A DNA stretch of 64,000 nucleotides from Sipunculus nudus (GCA_026874595.1 CM049306.1:8548519-8612518), one strand, 5' to 3'. Shown: positions 1 through 12,566, counted from the first letter of the stretch. Notes: a model not told the origin generated them from the letters alone. Numbers and translations are program-made.

Positions 1-974
1 AAAATCCCCAGAACTCCGGCACATCTGGACTTAACATGCTATATTAACCCCGACGTACATCACGAGAAGCACTTAACTCTGGCAGAGAACCTGCTACTTG
101 AGACCAACTCACTAATTTCTGTCTTGTTTTTTGTTGTAAAACAGAACACTTTACTGAATATAATATGTAACAGCTGCCAGGAATAGGCATCGAGTTGGGT
201 TTTATTGCGTTTCTTGTGATGTACAACGTAGACTAATGCAATAAGACCTGTTGAAAAAAAACTGATAGTACGTTTTTAAAAATGTTTGGAGGTAGAGTGA
301 TTTTACAAACTGACAGTAAGTGAAAATATAAAATGTTCATTTTATATTTATAATTTTACTTAAACCAGTAATAGGGTACTGACTTACGCTTTTGATAGCA
401 TACTTCCAAAGGAAATTTGAATTAAATAAGCTAGTATTCCGTCAGGATCACTGGTTAATTGAAGCTGAACCCGTAAAAAACGCTGAAAACCAGAAAGTGC
501 TGAACGAGTCTGAGATCCACTTCGTTGTTGGAGCGGTCGGAGTACCCACCATATGGTGTTGATAATATAAACTTGATATGACTTTGGATAAAACATACAA
601 TTAAGCCAAAACCTTGCTTCAGAAGAAGGAGATATAGAAGTAAGCACCAATGCGTATATAAGCCGTGAAAAGAAATTAGCGTGCTTCAAGTTCCATACAC
701 AGCTTACCAAGCCTTCTATTCTGTCGTGACCAGGACATAACCAGAGGCAACAAGTGCAAAGGTATAACTGAGACACTTCAGGCCAGTTACTCAGCTTACA
801 ATTGGATAAGATTATATACTATTTAATAATTTATTTTATATAGTGTAAAACCACATAAGTGATCTAAAACGCTTTTCACATATTACAAAACATACAAAAA
901 AGCATAGCTGAGAAAGAATACGATACGCTGTATAATAATTTGCAGAAGGTACTTAAAAATATAAAACTTCAATG
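1..974. other. AT-rich sequence without a clear gene
   Basis: Apart from the weak minus-strand exon candidate at 388-482, nothing with coding or repeat structure is visible here. Confidence 0.5.
388..482 (-). CDS. Weak candidate internal exon (minus strand)
   Basis: On the minus strand a GGTTTTCAG acceptor precedes 95 open bases that end at AGC followed by GTAAGT, a strong donor. The frame reads RFLRVQLQLTSDPDGILAYL and about a dozen further residues. There is no neighbouring exon in the window on this strand and no recognised domain, so only splice-site quality and openness support it. Confidence 0.2.

Positions 975-975
<1 letters not shown>

Positions 976-1035
<60 letters not shown>
976..1035. 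repeat. (AT)n microsatellite
   Basis: About 30 uninterrupted AT dinucleotides. Confidence 0.95.
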
Positions 1036-1039
<4 letters not shown>

Positions 1040-1046
1040 TTCAGTG

Positions 1047-1110
1047 GGCACCCCCATAAAGTGGATACCTCTATAAAGTGGGTAGTTTTTGACAGTTCCG
1101 ATTTTTATCG
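1047..1110 (+). repeat. End of a dispersed repeat (inverted partner at 19.25 kb)
   Basis: The segment holds two copies of a CATAAAGTGGATACCTCTA-like motif. Its reverse complement matches 19251-19325 closely (shared TAGAGGTATCCACTTTATGG). The inverted relationship and terminal position suggest the end of a DNA transposon or MITE family; internal extent was not resolved. Confidence 0.5.
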
Positions 1111-1439
1111 TCCTTATTATTTATTATACCGTCAAGACCTCCATATATTGGTATCGTATATCCGCTTAAACAGAATGGCGAATACGGAAAGTCTGCAAAC
1201 CTTTCTTGAGAAACAGGCGAATGACAAAACAAAACGGTCCGCCTTTTTACAAAAACGGCCCGTTTTTCGAATACAACTGACCGTTGCATTTTACCATGGG
1301 AATAACATTACCACATCCATATAGAGAGGCAAGAATATATTTATATACTTGTCACGATATATTTTATATATGTTTGCGTATATTTAAATAATCGAACATA
1401 AAATAAATGTGAGTTACAAACATAACACTTGCCAGCAAT

Positions 1440-1521
1440 TGACTGTCATAAGTGTCATAGCAGTATAAAGGGGGAGGGGGCGCGTCCCTTTGCCCCCCGT
1501 CCCATCAGTACGCCACTGGTT
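1440..1521. repeat. G-rich stretch with hAT-like terminus
   Basis: A purine-rich GGGGGAGGGGG run is followed by CCCCCCG and ends in GTACGCCACTG, whose reverse complement CAGTGGCGTAC resembles hAT terminal repeats and the left end of the MITE at 35430. No partner terminus was found upstream. Confidence 0.3.
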
Positions 1522-4500
1522 CCCGTATGGTTTACCTTCTGTTTATCCATGCTCTACAGCCACAATTTTGCACAGTCGCTTTGAAATTGACACACTCTAA
1601 CTGTAAATCATTATCACAACGACCTTTCCATTAAGCCTGCATAGCGATCACCCTGGGCTAGAGCCGACGGTAAAAAATCTCACCGCTCGACGGATGAAAT
1701 ATGATGTCTGAGATCTGTGCTCTCACCTAGACACCAGCATCCGGGAAATGTGCATTCTTTATATTCGGTTTCGTACGAAAATTTATGTTGGTTTTCAGCG
1801 ACCCATGCACATATCCAACCCTTCATAGAAATCGGTTCAGAAGTGTTTGTGTAGTTCTGCTAACAACCAAACAAACCAACAAACATACTGACATACAAAA
1901 AAAGTGAAAAAGTAACCTCACACAGGGTTGGATAAAAATATGCCCGCTGAGAGTAAAATTGTGTACATAGCTATGTATATATATTAATGATAAATAGGAA
2001 GGATTAAAACTGGCGTGGTGTGATTTGTTTCTGTAGGTTATATTATATAGGTGTAGCACAATATTTTGTTCTAAGTACTTAATATATTTAAAAGCTTATT
2101 GCTTAAACACTTATTATAGTAACATCACAAATTATGTATTATTTTAAACGTCAACAGGTCTTTTTTTTAATTATGACTCAAGGTCAAGGTCACAAATTAA
2201 GTTTGTGATTGTAAAAAATAGCATAATACATGAGGTGACTCACCAAATTTGTCGAAATGTCACTGTTAGTAGTTTTGGTCCTGGAAAATGATATATACCA
2301 TGGCCAGTTATCATGATTATGTGCGCGAGCAGTTAGCTTGTTATACAAGAAGCATATTCTTTTTTTCACAGTCAAAACAGGCAGAACTAGAAGTTCTGTG
2401 CTGCTCACAAAAAGTCTCATGACACTATAGGATGTTACGTGGAAATTGTCAGAATCATTTTCAATTAGGGAGTAAAGCATTTGAGAATCCTCATCATACA
2501 GGATGAATCATTCCATACTAAACTTTATAAAGGAAAGCGTCTACAGGTAGATTCCGTCACTTTTTAAAATTAATTGATTTCAATTAGTTAATGAAGTTGT
2601 GAATGTTTATAATACTTTCTCGAGAAATTAACCAAAAAGCCTCTCACACAGTGTTTAACTGAAATGGTTTAATAATCAGTCGTAACTTAACACATGCAGG
2701 GTGTTGTCAGCAGATTCCGTCCCTTAACGTATTGAGATATAACCATTTTATATCTTCAGAAATGCTGAAATGACAATGATGAAATCATCCAGAATTAAAG
2801 AATGTTTAGTTTTTTAGGCAATATTGGCGATAAAAGCCAAAAATTGGTATCTCAGTTTAGTGTTACCAAAAATTATAAAATTAATAACTATTTTTACAAT
2901 GGCAAATGATGTTTCAATAGGATTTTTTTCTAGAAATTTGATTAAGCTCTGAAAATTTCAGATCCTTATTCAATTTAAAATTAGCTTTCAAATTATGTCT
3001 AGTTTATGGGTGTACAAAATGATCATTCTTGAGTCGCGTTTGAAACAATCGAGACCACACTACTGTGCTACATGCCCTTTGTGACTGATGCAGTATATTC
3101 CTATACTATGTCGGATGGACATGCCGACGGGAACAATGAACAAAAGAGCAATAAATATGTATAGTTGTAGGAGCCGTATGATTATATAGGCCTATCGTTT
3201 ATTCAAATCCGCCCCCTGAAACAAAATGAGTAAACTAGCCATAAACTAACAACAACCATGCCCCCCCCCCGTGCTATACGTTGATTTACTTACACCTTTC
3301 AGAGAAAGCAGGTGGAGTAACGTCATTGTCCTCTGTGACGTAACGATTCGCACTCGCATGTCATCCGTCCTAGTGTAAATATATATGTTAGAAAACACCA
3401 TAAAACGCTCATCCCAGGGTTATCTAGTCTGGGATTTACACCAAAATTTAATTAATTGGGGATATTCACTATACCGACCTATATATTAAATTTCAATAAC
3501 ATCCCTAATACGATTTTATCCGTGATACCGTTCTACCGATATATATATAAATATATATACAGTGTGTATACGTATAAAATCAGATTAACTACGAATGTCC
3601 GGGGATGTCACATGATTCACCACATAAAATTATTTTGTTTTATATAATTTATTTTTGTTGCACTGGGACGGATTGGAATAAAATATATAAACATTTCTAT
3701 AAGTATTTTTCCAGCGCAGCGCTGTCTCGATAATCTAAGAACATTGCAATATTTATGTGGAAAAGGCTTTTCCCTAAATGCCTTTAAAGTCTCTCTTAAT
3801 GTTAAAATGACATTGGTGCCTTTTTATTTTAATTTGACATGAGCAATAAAAAATACGTAAAATATAGCTCAGCCCATCAGTGTATGTATTTTGAGTATTC
3901 TTGGTCATAAAACTGCAATATACTTATTTCAGCGACATTCTGTATATCTACTATATGCTGGAATCTGAACCCCGCCAAATCAATATTGTAACCTGTCCCA
4001 TCCCTCAGCGACATAATCCGTGGCGCGATCACCGCAGTACGGAATGGAAATGGTTTTGTCATTCATCATTAAAGGTCTCATATTCATCCATCCGACCAAA
4101 CGACCATACATTAAATGTGACCTGGGGATAGAGGATTCGCCCGGGGGATCCTTGAATTTGGAAAGAAAAAAAAATTGAAAAATGGAAAATGGAAAGGGCG
4201 GTGAATTTTGTATCCACAATACGGAGACTATATAGTATTTATTTTTGGAAAATTAGAATTTAAAATATTAAATGAAATTCTAATTTAAATTATTGTAAAA
4301 TCGAAAAGATTAATAATTTGAATATAACAAATTTGTAACACCCTCAGATACTTCCCATAATGGAAATATTATAGGGTCAAACGGAAGAGGTTATCTCGTC
4401 TTCTGAGCAGCCTCGGTCTCGGAAGAATGAAGAACTACCCAAAGGTGACGGGCGTTTCCAGTGTTAAGTCTTACCTACCCGATCCGCAGCACTTTAACCC

Positions 4501-5100
4501 TTGTCTTAAGAATGCTAATCAATCTGGATTTTGTATGAGAAATTCTACCGAAGACAGGTCAGGCAGAATGTCCTGTAAAAGTAACTGTATATACTATACG
4601 CTTTTACAAAAATACTAAACACATGTACTAGAAACTGTATCAAATGTGATTCGTTATCAGCAAATTTTCATCATGCCACTTGATCCATGTTGATGTTTTG
4701 TCGGGCACTTTTTTAAATTCCAAGAATTATGTGATAGTTTGATAGTTTATGGTCTTCGGCTGACATTAATATGATAATTATATTTTGTCTGAGTGTGGGA
4801 CAAAAAGGAAGGGGAAAGATTATTGATTAGCGCATTAATCTGGTATTTTATTTTCCCCCGAAGGATAAACCAGTGGCCTTCATGCAGGGGTTCGAACCAT
4901 GTGTTCGAACCATGTAGTTCGAGCGGTTACACAAAACCTAAAGCTGCTATGACGCTGGTATGGACGGCAACTTCAGTTAAGGCTTGTCAGACACATTTTC
5001 TCTTTTTACACGTATTGTCCATCTTACAATCACATAAAATGAAAAAAAGAACCTCTTAAATACATTTAGAGCCATACAGCCTTAGAACTACTCTTATTTA
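1522..5100. other. Unique AT-rich sequence, no gene recognised
   Basis: Only short open frames without splice support are present. There is a short AT-rich tract near 3540-3560 and a C10 run near 3260. Minor repeat-like wording (CAAGGTCAAGGTCAC at about 2179) recurs in other repeats of the window, so part may be old transposon sequence. Confidence 0.45.
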
Positions 5101-5216
5101 TCAGCACAATATCACAAAAGTCGTTATCCTGAAACACGGTGAACTGCATATCTCTGGAAACAAGTAAAGCTTCAAAAATGAAACACCAGTAAAAGAGGAG
5201 AGTGCGTGATGTAGGA

Positions 5217-6011
5217 CTATGAAGTACGCGCTGCTTGAACGAAGCCCAGTTCGTCGGTAGCTGATTGAACGAAGCCCAGTTCGTCGGTAGCTGATTGAAC
5301 GAAGCCCAGTTCGTCGGTCGCTGATTGAACGAAGCCCAGTTCGTCGGTCGCTGATTGAACGAAGCCCAGTTCGTCGGTCGCTGATTGAACGAAGCCCAGT
5401 TCGTCGGTCGCTGATTGAACGAAGCCCAGTTCGTCGGTCGCTGATTGAACGAAGCCCAGTTCGTCGGTCGCTGATTGAACGAAGCCCAGTTCGTCGGTCG
5501 CTGATTGAACGAAGCCCAGTTCGTCGGTCGCTGATTGAACGAAGCCCAGTTCGTCGGTCGCTGATTGAACGAAGCCCAGTTCGTCGGTCGCTGATTGAAC
5601 GAAGCCCAGTTCGTCGGTCGCTGATTGAACGAAGCCCAGTTCGTCGGTCGCTGATTGAACGAAGCCCAGTTCGTCGGTCGCTGATTGAACGAAGCCCAGT
5701 TCGTCGGTAGCTGATTGAACGAAGCCCAGTTCGTCGGTCGCTGATTGAACGAAGCCCAGTTCGTCGGTCGCTGATTGAACGAAGCCCAGTTCGTCGGTCG
5801 CTGATTGAACGAAGCCCAGTTCGTCGGTCGCTGATTGAACGAAGCCCAGTTCGTCGGTCGCTGATTGAACGAAGCCCAGTTCGTCGGTCGCTGATTGAAC
5901 GAAGCCCAGTTCGTCGGTCGCTGGGGTGACGCCAGTGATGGTGGGGGAGTGATTTATTTTTGACGCCGATGAGAACCATGGGAGCAGGGAGGGAAGCGGT
6001 GTGATTTTCAT
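5217..6011 (-). CDS. Possible repeat protein encoded across the 30-bp array
   Basis: On the minus strand an ATG at 6011-6009, four bases after a TTTCTGTACAG acceptor-like site, opens a frame that runs through the array and stops at 5217. It would give about 30 leader residues, 23 copies of the decapeptide ATDELGFVQS, and a short tail (AARTS). The one recurrent substitution in the array changes GCG to GCT, silent in this frame but Asp to Tyr in the other long minus frame. The leader is only mildly hydrophobic, so secretion is uncertain. The open frame may simply follow from the 30-base period, and no promoter or poly(A) site is evident. Confidence 0.25.
   Translation of the reverse strand: MKITPLPSLLPWFSSASKINHSPTITGVTPATDELGFVQSATDELGFVQSATDELGFVQSATDELGFVQSATDELGFVQSATDELGFVQSATDELGFVQSATDELGFVQSATDELGFVQSATDELGFVQSATDELGFVQSATDELGFVQSATDELGFVQSATDELGFVQSATDELGFVQSATDELGFVQSATDELGFVQSATDELGFVQSATDELGFVQSATDELGFVQSATDELGFVQSATDELGFVQSATDELGFVQAARTS
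5235..5923. repeat. 30-bp minisatellite, 23 near-identical copies
   Basis: The unit begins TTGAACGAAGCCCAGTTCG and repeats every 30 bases exactly. The only internal difference noticed is a C/A change in three copies (two at the left end, one near 5709). Such homogeneity implies recent expansion or conversion. The unit length is a multiple of three, so several frames stay open across the array. Confidence 0.97.
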
Positions 6012-6041
6012 CTTTCTGTACAGAAAGTGGACATAGGACAA

Positions 6042-6895
6042 GAATGAATATATCAGGTACTTGACAAAATCATCATTCTATGAAAAAACCTTTTAGTAAG
6101 TTTCCACTTACGCACTTAGTTAGATTTATATGTAATTTGAAATTGTTTGTTTCCTCTCTGTAACATCAACAGTACAAAGCAGGCCTTTAGGAGTGAAGCA
6201 GAAATATTAGTGCTCGCATTGGTCACCTCTAAACTGGACCATATATAGGGCGCCACACTATGACGTCATTACAGACAATCCTGACCCAGAAAATATGACC
6301 AGACTGAAAGCCTAATGTCTAGTTGGGTTTATGGTTTGACAGTCCAGTTTAAAGCTTTAAGGCTTTTCCCTGAAGTTATGGATTTGTTAATTCATAGCTT
6401 TGTTAGAATTCCCATATACATATTAAGCAGTTGAAGTTTCGGATTTCCCTTGACGCTGGATGGACAGCTTCTTGAAAATATTAGGACATGAACTGTAAAC
6501 TCATTCAATATTTACGTTGCCATTGCATTTATATAAACGTTTCCAGAATAGACCTTTGATATTTTGATTAGACTGTGGTCAGCTCCTATATATTTTCCTT
6601 CGGATCAACATGCAGAACAAAGTAGATCGAGGTATATCTGTCCTATATGTATTAATTGTGTGATATCTTATATAAAAATAAATGGAAGGAGAATATTCCC
6701 GGTATCTGTCAGAAGTTTCTTTGATGTATTAAATATTATTGAAAAAAACTCGCATATAAGAGAAAAAAATATTTGTCATTTAGATGTCAGATAATCACTC
6801 ATTTATACTTAAACAAATTACACACGTAGATTAAAGACATTCGGGGATGTGAAAACTAATCAAAGAATATAGGTATATATAATTTATAATATTAA
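6042..6895. other. Unique AT-rich sequence, nothing recognised
   Basis: No coding, RNA or repeat structure was identified in this interval. Confidence 0.4.
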
Positions 6896-6914
6896 GCTAG
6901 TACCCATCCACTCG

Positions 6915-7845
6915 TTGCTTTTTTATGCCCGAGGACACCATGTCTCAAGAAGACGCTATGAGTAGGATAGAGCTGTGCTTAGTAGACATTCAGTAATAGA
7001 AGACGAGAAATAAGCTCAAGCTGAACAGCGAGAAGACAGAGGTTATGCTCTTTACATCGAAACACAACCAGGGTAAACTGGGGAACTTTTCTATCAAAGT
7101 GGGTGGTTCAGTTGTCGCAGCTAAATCACACGTAAAGAATCTTGGAGTGACGTATGACTCGGCCATGACCATGGAAAGACATGTTAACAACATCTGCCGT
7201 TCGGCTTACACTGTAATATTAGTCGCATCAGACGGTACCTGACAAATAATACTACTAGATCTTTGGTTAACGGACTGGTAACATCCAAGTTGGATTATTG
7301 TAATATGCTTCTGCACGGATTGCCAAATACACTAATAAATAAAATGCAACGCGTTCATCACTAGAAAATCACGTTATAGTCACATTACTCCAGTTCTGAA
7401 GGACTTGCATTGGTTGCCTATTCAGAGCAGACTTGACTTCAAGATACTGGTATGTACTTACAAGACCCTAAATGACCAGGCCCTCGGATATGTTCGTGAT
7501 ATGCTCAGTGCGTATTCTCGAACTAGAAAGCTCAGGTCACACAACTCTCTCACTCTAATCTCTCCTCGTGTTAGAACTGCTACTTATGGCAATAGATGTT
7601 TTAGTTGGAGTGCATCTAGTCTGTGGAACACCCTACCATTCCATGTCAGAGACTCCAGTTCAGTTGACACTTTTAAACACTCTCTTAAGACACATTTATT
7701 TTTAGCATACTACAATTAGTCTTAATTCTAGTGGGTTTCCCCGTCTTTTTTATTATTTGTTCTAGGAAGATTTATTTTATGATTTCTTTTATGTAAAGGG
7801 CTTTTGAACGTACCAAATATATGAAAAGGGCGCTATATAGAGTGG

Positions 7846-7883
<38 letters not shown>

Positions 7884-7885
7884 TT
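6915..7885 (+). pseudogene. 3' remnant of a non-LTR (LINE) retrotransposon
   Basis: Broken frames read in order: a decayed YADDT-like reverse-transcriptase motif near 6923 with an indel, LKLNSEKTEVMLFTSKHNQG, a segment ending SRTRKLRSHNSL, and the terminal LWNTLPFHVRDSS...FKHSLKTHLF. This series is typical of the C-terminal RT region of CR1/Jockey-group LINEs. Stops at about 6993 and frame changes near 7240 and 7360 show that it is dead. The 3' end is a TAATAA microsatellite (about 7849-7881), as expected for LINE tails. The 5' part, with endonuclease and most of RT, is missing, the usual result of 5' truncation. Confidence 0.85.
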
Positions 7886-7888
7886 TGC

Positions 7889-8545
7889 AAAGCCCGTTCT
7901 GATGATGCAAATAAAGTCAGTATTGAGGTCAGCAGGGTCAAAAGGTCATGAGAGTTTCCCCTCGGCCAAAATCTAGAAACTAACAACTCATTATTCCTCT
8001 GTAAGGAGGAAATAGATCAAACGCTCAATTTATGTCCTTACATAGGTTTCTATCACACACTCGGAAAAATTTGGTTCAAACATAATCAAGGATTATTCCA
8101 AATAAAAGCACCTGAACAAACGTTAGTGTAATATTATGGATTTTTTTAAATGCCATGTTAGGGGAAGGGGATATTAAAATGACCACAACTATATAAATTG
8201 TTTTATCTAGAACAATAAAGTACCATCACATTGTTGCTGTGGTCAAGCTGGTTAAAAGGATATATGAAATATGCAAATAAGGTCAGTGACGGATAGGGAA
8301 ACTGACGACTCATTTTTCCTTAGTATGGTGGAAATAGATCAGATGATCAAATTAAGGCCTGGAATAGGTTTGTAACATACATTTAGACAGTTCTGGTTCA
8401 GATATGCTCAATGATTACCCATTATAACAGCACCTGAACAAATTGGTGCAATATTAAACATTTGTGAGAAATGCTATGTTAGGGGTAGGGGAAATTAAAA
8501 TAACCATAACCTAGAACAATAGTTTTCGATTGAATTGTTGCTTTA
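7889..8545 (+). repeat. Tandem pair of about 370-bp repeat units
   Basis: Two diverged units share, in order, GCAAATAAGGTCAGT-like, ACTCATTTTTCCT-like, GGTGGAAATAGATCAGATGA-like and CAGCACCTGAACAAA-like segments, then a GTTAGGGG run. The first covers about 7890-8215 and the second about 8265-8545. A reverse-complement piece lies at about 12420-12530. It probably belongs to a non-autonomous dispersed element. Confidence 0.7.
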
Positions 8546-9358
8546 TATGTCAATTACTATAATGATATATAAAATATCAGTCAGGTGTAGGTATCAGGAT
8601 GCCTCTGACTTAAGTTTTACAGTTTTTGTTAAAAATATAACTTAAACAAATAAAAATGGCTGCCATAATGACCGCTTCTATGGCGGTAAAGGCACGTCCT
8701 TTCATTTTTTTGTCGTCACATAATAACTTTTATGTATAAATCCAACTTTATAGGTCCAGTTTGTATTGTAATGGTACATTTTTCTGTTAAAAAAAGTAAA
8801 TATTTGAATAAGGATACGTTATATGTTGAAGACAAAACAAAGGGTTACAGGAATCACAATTATAATTGTTCTATATAGCCCTACATAGATTATAGATCTT
8901 GACCATATTTTAACACTATCGTTTTGCAATAAAGATCATAAAATGGGCATCATATGCTTAAAATACACCACTCTCCAGAGAAATGACTGACATATATATG
9001 AATTATTTACATGTGACGACTGGTATTAAATTTTACCGCCATTTCTGCGGCCATTCTGACAGCCGATTAGGATATTAAAGAACAGCACTTGACTTAAATG
9101 TTACACATGGGTTTAAATTGGCTGTTTAAACAATGTTATGATTTGAAGTAAAAATAGACGGAATAGTCAAATAGACAGAAATATTGGTCATAATCTTGGG
9201 TTTTATACAGACTGTGAATGATTAATTTCATTAGGTTGACAAGCACATTAAAAATGGCAAATCAGGGAAGCCTAAGTCGGTTTCGCTCAGTTTTGAGGGA
9301 GAGACACTGCAGTCCATAAGTTTTCTGTATAACTGCCACAATTCTCTTCGGCTTTACA
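8546..9358. other. AT-rich sequence, probably repeat-derived, no gene
   Basis: No open frame with splice support and no clear repeat boundaries were found. ATGGCNGCCAT-type wording (about 8656 and 9041-9051) recurs, as it often does in dispersed repeats. Confidence 0.35.
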
Positions 9359-9408
9359 TTGCAGCTAATTCACTTGCCCGTCCATGCAATAGCCAGCAAA
9401 ACTAATCT

Positions 9409-9993
9409 AAGGACAAGCTCTACATGTGTAAGGACCAGCTCTACATGTATAAGGACCAGATCTACATGTATAAGGACCAGCTCTAGATGTATAAGGACCA
9501 GATCTACATGTGTAAGGACCAGCTCTAAATGTATAAGGACCAGCTCTAAATGTATAAGGACCAGATCTACATGTGTAAGGACCAGCTCTAAATGCATAAG
9601 GACCAGCTCTACATGTATAAGGACCAGCTCTACATGTATAAGGACCAGCTCTAAATGTATAAGGACCAGATCTACATGTATAAGGACCAGCTCTACATGT
9701 ATAAGGACCAGCTCTACATGTATAAGGACCAGCTCTAAATGTATAAGGACCAGATCTACATGTGTAAGGACCAGCTCTAAATGTATAAGGACCAGCTCTA
9801 CATGTATAAGGACCAGCTCTACATGTAAAAGGAGCAGCTCTAAATGTATAAGGACCAGATCTACATGTATAAGGGCAAGCTCTAAATGTATAAGGACCAG
9901 ATCTACATGTATAAGGGCCAGCTCTACATGTAAGGACAAGCTCTACGTGTATAAGGACCAGCTTTACATGTATAAGGACCAGCTCTACATGTT
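9409..9993. repeat. 21-bp minisatellite, about 28 copies
   Basis: Units begin AAGGACCAGCTCTACATGTA. Twenty-five are spaced exactly 21 bases (9409-9913), then a 2-base deletion shifts the last three (9932, 9953, 9974). Variation falls at three sites (GCTC/GATC, ACATG/AAATG, TATAA/TGTAA). Long frames on both strands follow from the 21-base period; the substitutions are mostly amino-acid changing or create stops, so it is not judged coding. Confidence 0.95.
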
Positions 9994-10599
9994 ATCACCT
10001 GATTTTGATTGCTTATATCGCAGTCGTTCCTTGTTCATGCTTAATTGAATGAAAGAATTCGCCTTTTTCACCATTTGGTGGCCATTATGCAGCTAATTTG
10101 AATGATCTATGTTCGCCTTTAAACTTTGAATTGTTACAACCTGTTAACATCGAAAATGTGATAAAATACAATTTGGAAACAAACAAAAAACTTTGTTTCG
10201 TTCACTCACAGGTTGGACACAATATCCCAGTAAAGCAACATATAAAAACCCATTAACATAGGATGACATATGACTAAATGAATATTCGCCTTTTTCATCA
10301 TTGTGGTAGCCATATATTAACAGCCATTTTGAACTCTTAACTCTGTCCTTTTACTACGCTCTTACACAGCGCTTTACCTACAGGCCTACTACCTATATCG
10401 TAAGCGCTGTTTGTTTTGACCTCGTATCCTGAATCGCTACACCAGAGGGTTGTAGGATTTGTCCAATCATATGAGACCCTGTGCTAGAAGACAAAACGGT
10501 TTACCAGCCAAGCGAGGAATATAGGAAGCCAATGTTGTCCATTTCGTTTTGAGTGACAGCTCATCGTCTTGGCAACCGTCTGAACAGGCCACAGGATGC

Positions 10600-12010
10600 C
10601 TGTATGGCGGTCCATAAAAAGATTTTCTTGGAAACTTGAAATTAGGTCACTGAGGCCTTTTATCTCCGAGCTATGGGGCTCGTAAGTACCCCCTCCCCCT
10701 CCGAAGTATTAAAAATTTGATACAAATGCTCAAATATCTGAATAACTAATGCACTGATAGCCATGATTCTTTCTATATATATTAATAAAATTGTGTTTCA
10801 TAATTTCCTGAAGACTGGCGACGCCTACTGTATTTTTATAATTTTTACGCATATTTTCCTCTATTTTTCAGACCTTTAAAGAAGCAGTTAATCCGTTAAC
10901 AGGATACAAATCGTAACCGTTAGACCTAGAAACTTCTAACTGTTCATCAAGGGAGGTCCAAGGCTAACCCCTTTTAAACCTGAAATTAGCCCATGGTGGC
11001 CTATGTTTTGCAAACTACAAACTGAAAACAGGATTTTGAGCAATGGGTCAGTCAGATGGGGCCCAGAAGGTAACAGTAAGACCTAGAAACTTCCAACTGT
11101 TCATCCAGGGAGGTCTTAGGCCAATCTCTGTGGAAACCTGAAATAAGGTAACTGTGACCTATATCTTTAGAGCTATGGGGCTCGGAAGTACGACCAAGAA
11201 TAGTTAAAATTTTGATACAAAAGCTCTAGTAACTAAATAACTTATGCATTGATTGCCATGATTCTTTCCATGTATATTGATAATGGGGCGTTTCATCATT
11301 TCTGAAGACTGGTGGCGCCACCTATATTTTTTTCTTATTATAGTCATTTTTGAAGCAGTCCGTTCGTTAACAGGTCACAAATCGTAACCGTTACATCTAG
11401 AAACTTTTAACTGTACACCCAGGAATGTCATATGCAAATCTACTTGGAAACCTGAAACTTCATATACTTTGTGAATTATGGAAAAAAACATGATTTTTGG
11501 CTCCCTGATAATTGATGGGCACAAAATGTATCTGCTAACCCTAGAATGTTTTATTGTAATATACAGGGAAGTCTTGGGCAGTTTCAATGGAAACCTGAAA
11601 TAACGTCATGGTGATCTATATTATGCGTGCTACCGGACAAAACATCTTTGGCAATCTCCATGGAAGCCTGAAATTAGGTTATCGTAAACTAAATTACTGG
11701 CCAAAAACATTTCAAGCACCCAGACAGTCAGACAGGGCACAAAACTTAACTGTTGGACCTATAATCTTCAGGGATGTCCTTCAAAATTGTGCATGGTCAT
11801 TTAAGTTCAGCTGACTGCATACAAAAAGGCTATATTTCATTGGAATGGTTGGACATATTATCATGACAATTTTTCTTCTTGTTGATTTTGAACAACTTTA
11901 ATAGCAACAGTTAAATGTGGATACCACCTACAAAATTTGGCATTCAGATTAAAAATCCTGTTGTGAATGTCTTTCTAGTCAGCTGAGCGTCCTTACCCAT
12001 ATTGTTCCCT
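10600..12010 (+). repeat. Dispersed element with roughly 530-bp tandem units
   Basis: At least two units share GAGCTATGGGGCTCG, TTAACAGG.CACAAATCGTAACCGTTA-like and AGACTGG.GGCGCCACCTA-like segments (first unit about 10630-11080, second about 11130-11480, with a degraded remainder). The right-hand part, with TACAAAATTTGGCATTCAGA (about 11930-11950) and AGCTGAGCGTC, matches 37660-37730. Termini were not fixed. Confidence 0.7.
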
Positions 12011-12409
12011 TTTTTTACATTAGAATGTGTTGAAGGACACTTTAGGCTACCGAAAAAGAATCTTTCGTTTAATCCAGGGGAGCACTGAAGCCCCTTTTAA
12101 TGTTACCTTTAAGTCTTTAACCTAATGATAAATCACTACTTTCCAGTTTTTGGTCCAGGCGAACATTCCATGCTGTTTGACCCCTGCTGACCTAAATGCT
12201 GACTTGATACTTAAAATATCTTAAATATATCAGCTTTACTGGCTGGTTCATTATTTTTCTATGCTAAAAACATTTGGAGTTAGGATTATTTTAATTTGAC
12301 CTACAAATAACAAAAGTTCCACAAAAAAATCTTAACATTGAACCACACCAATGTTGTTTGAATACGTTCTTTCATTTTGAGTTATCCTTTGGTATATGCG
12401 AATCAGAAC

Positions 12410-12540
12410 AGTCTGCATGTATGTAACAAACCTAAGCCAGGCCTTAATTTGGTCATTTGATCCGTTTCCACCATACTGAAGAATAATGAGTCGTTAGTTT
12501 ACTGATTTTGGCCGATGGGAAATTCTCCTAACCTTTTAAA
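12410..12540 (-). repeat. Inverted fragment of the 7.9-8.5 kb repeat
   Basis: The reverse complement matches the segment around 8290-8390, sharing a GTTAGTTTAC-like stretch, AATGAGTCGT, TTTCCACCATACT and CAGGCCTTAATTTG. A G-run (12549-12566) follows directly. Confidence 0.6.
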
Positions 12541-12548
12541 GGGAGGGG

Positions 12549-12566
12549 TGGGGGGGGGGGGGGGAG
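12549..12566. repeat. Poly-G run
   Basis: A near-continuous G homopolymer follows the GGGAGGGGTGG lead-in. Confidence 0.9.

Noticed and set aside
384-776. 130-codon minus ORF as a full gene
   Set aside because: No homology recognised and no start context; only the 388-482 segment has splice-like borders and is listed as a weak exon.
4880-4930. GGGGTTCGAACCATGTGTTCGAACC as a tRNA T-arm
   Set aside because: No acceptor, D or anticodon stems fit around it; the repeat of TTCGAACCATGTG looks like a small local duplication.
5101-5979. 292-codon minus frame reading SDRRTGLRSI repeats
   Set aside because: The array variant is a replacement (Asp to Tyr) in this frame and silent in the overlapping ATDELGFVQS frame, so if either is coding it is the other one.
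9359-10048. 229-codon + frame and 189-codon - frame across the 21-bp array as a Cys-rich or Leu-rich protein
   Set aside because: Array variants are mostly non-synonymous in both long frames, and the third main frame contains stops (TAC to TAA); a 2-base deletion shifts the end. Openness follows from the 21-base period.
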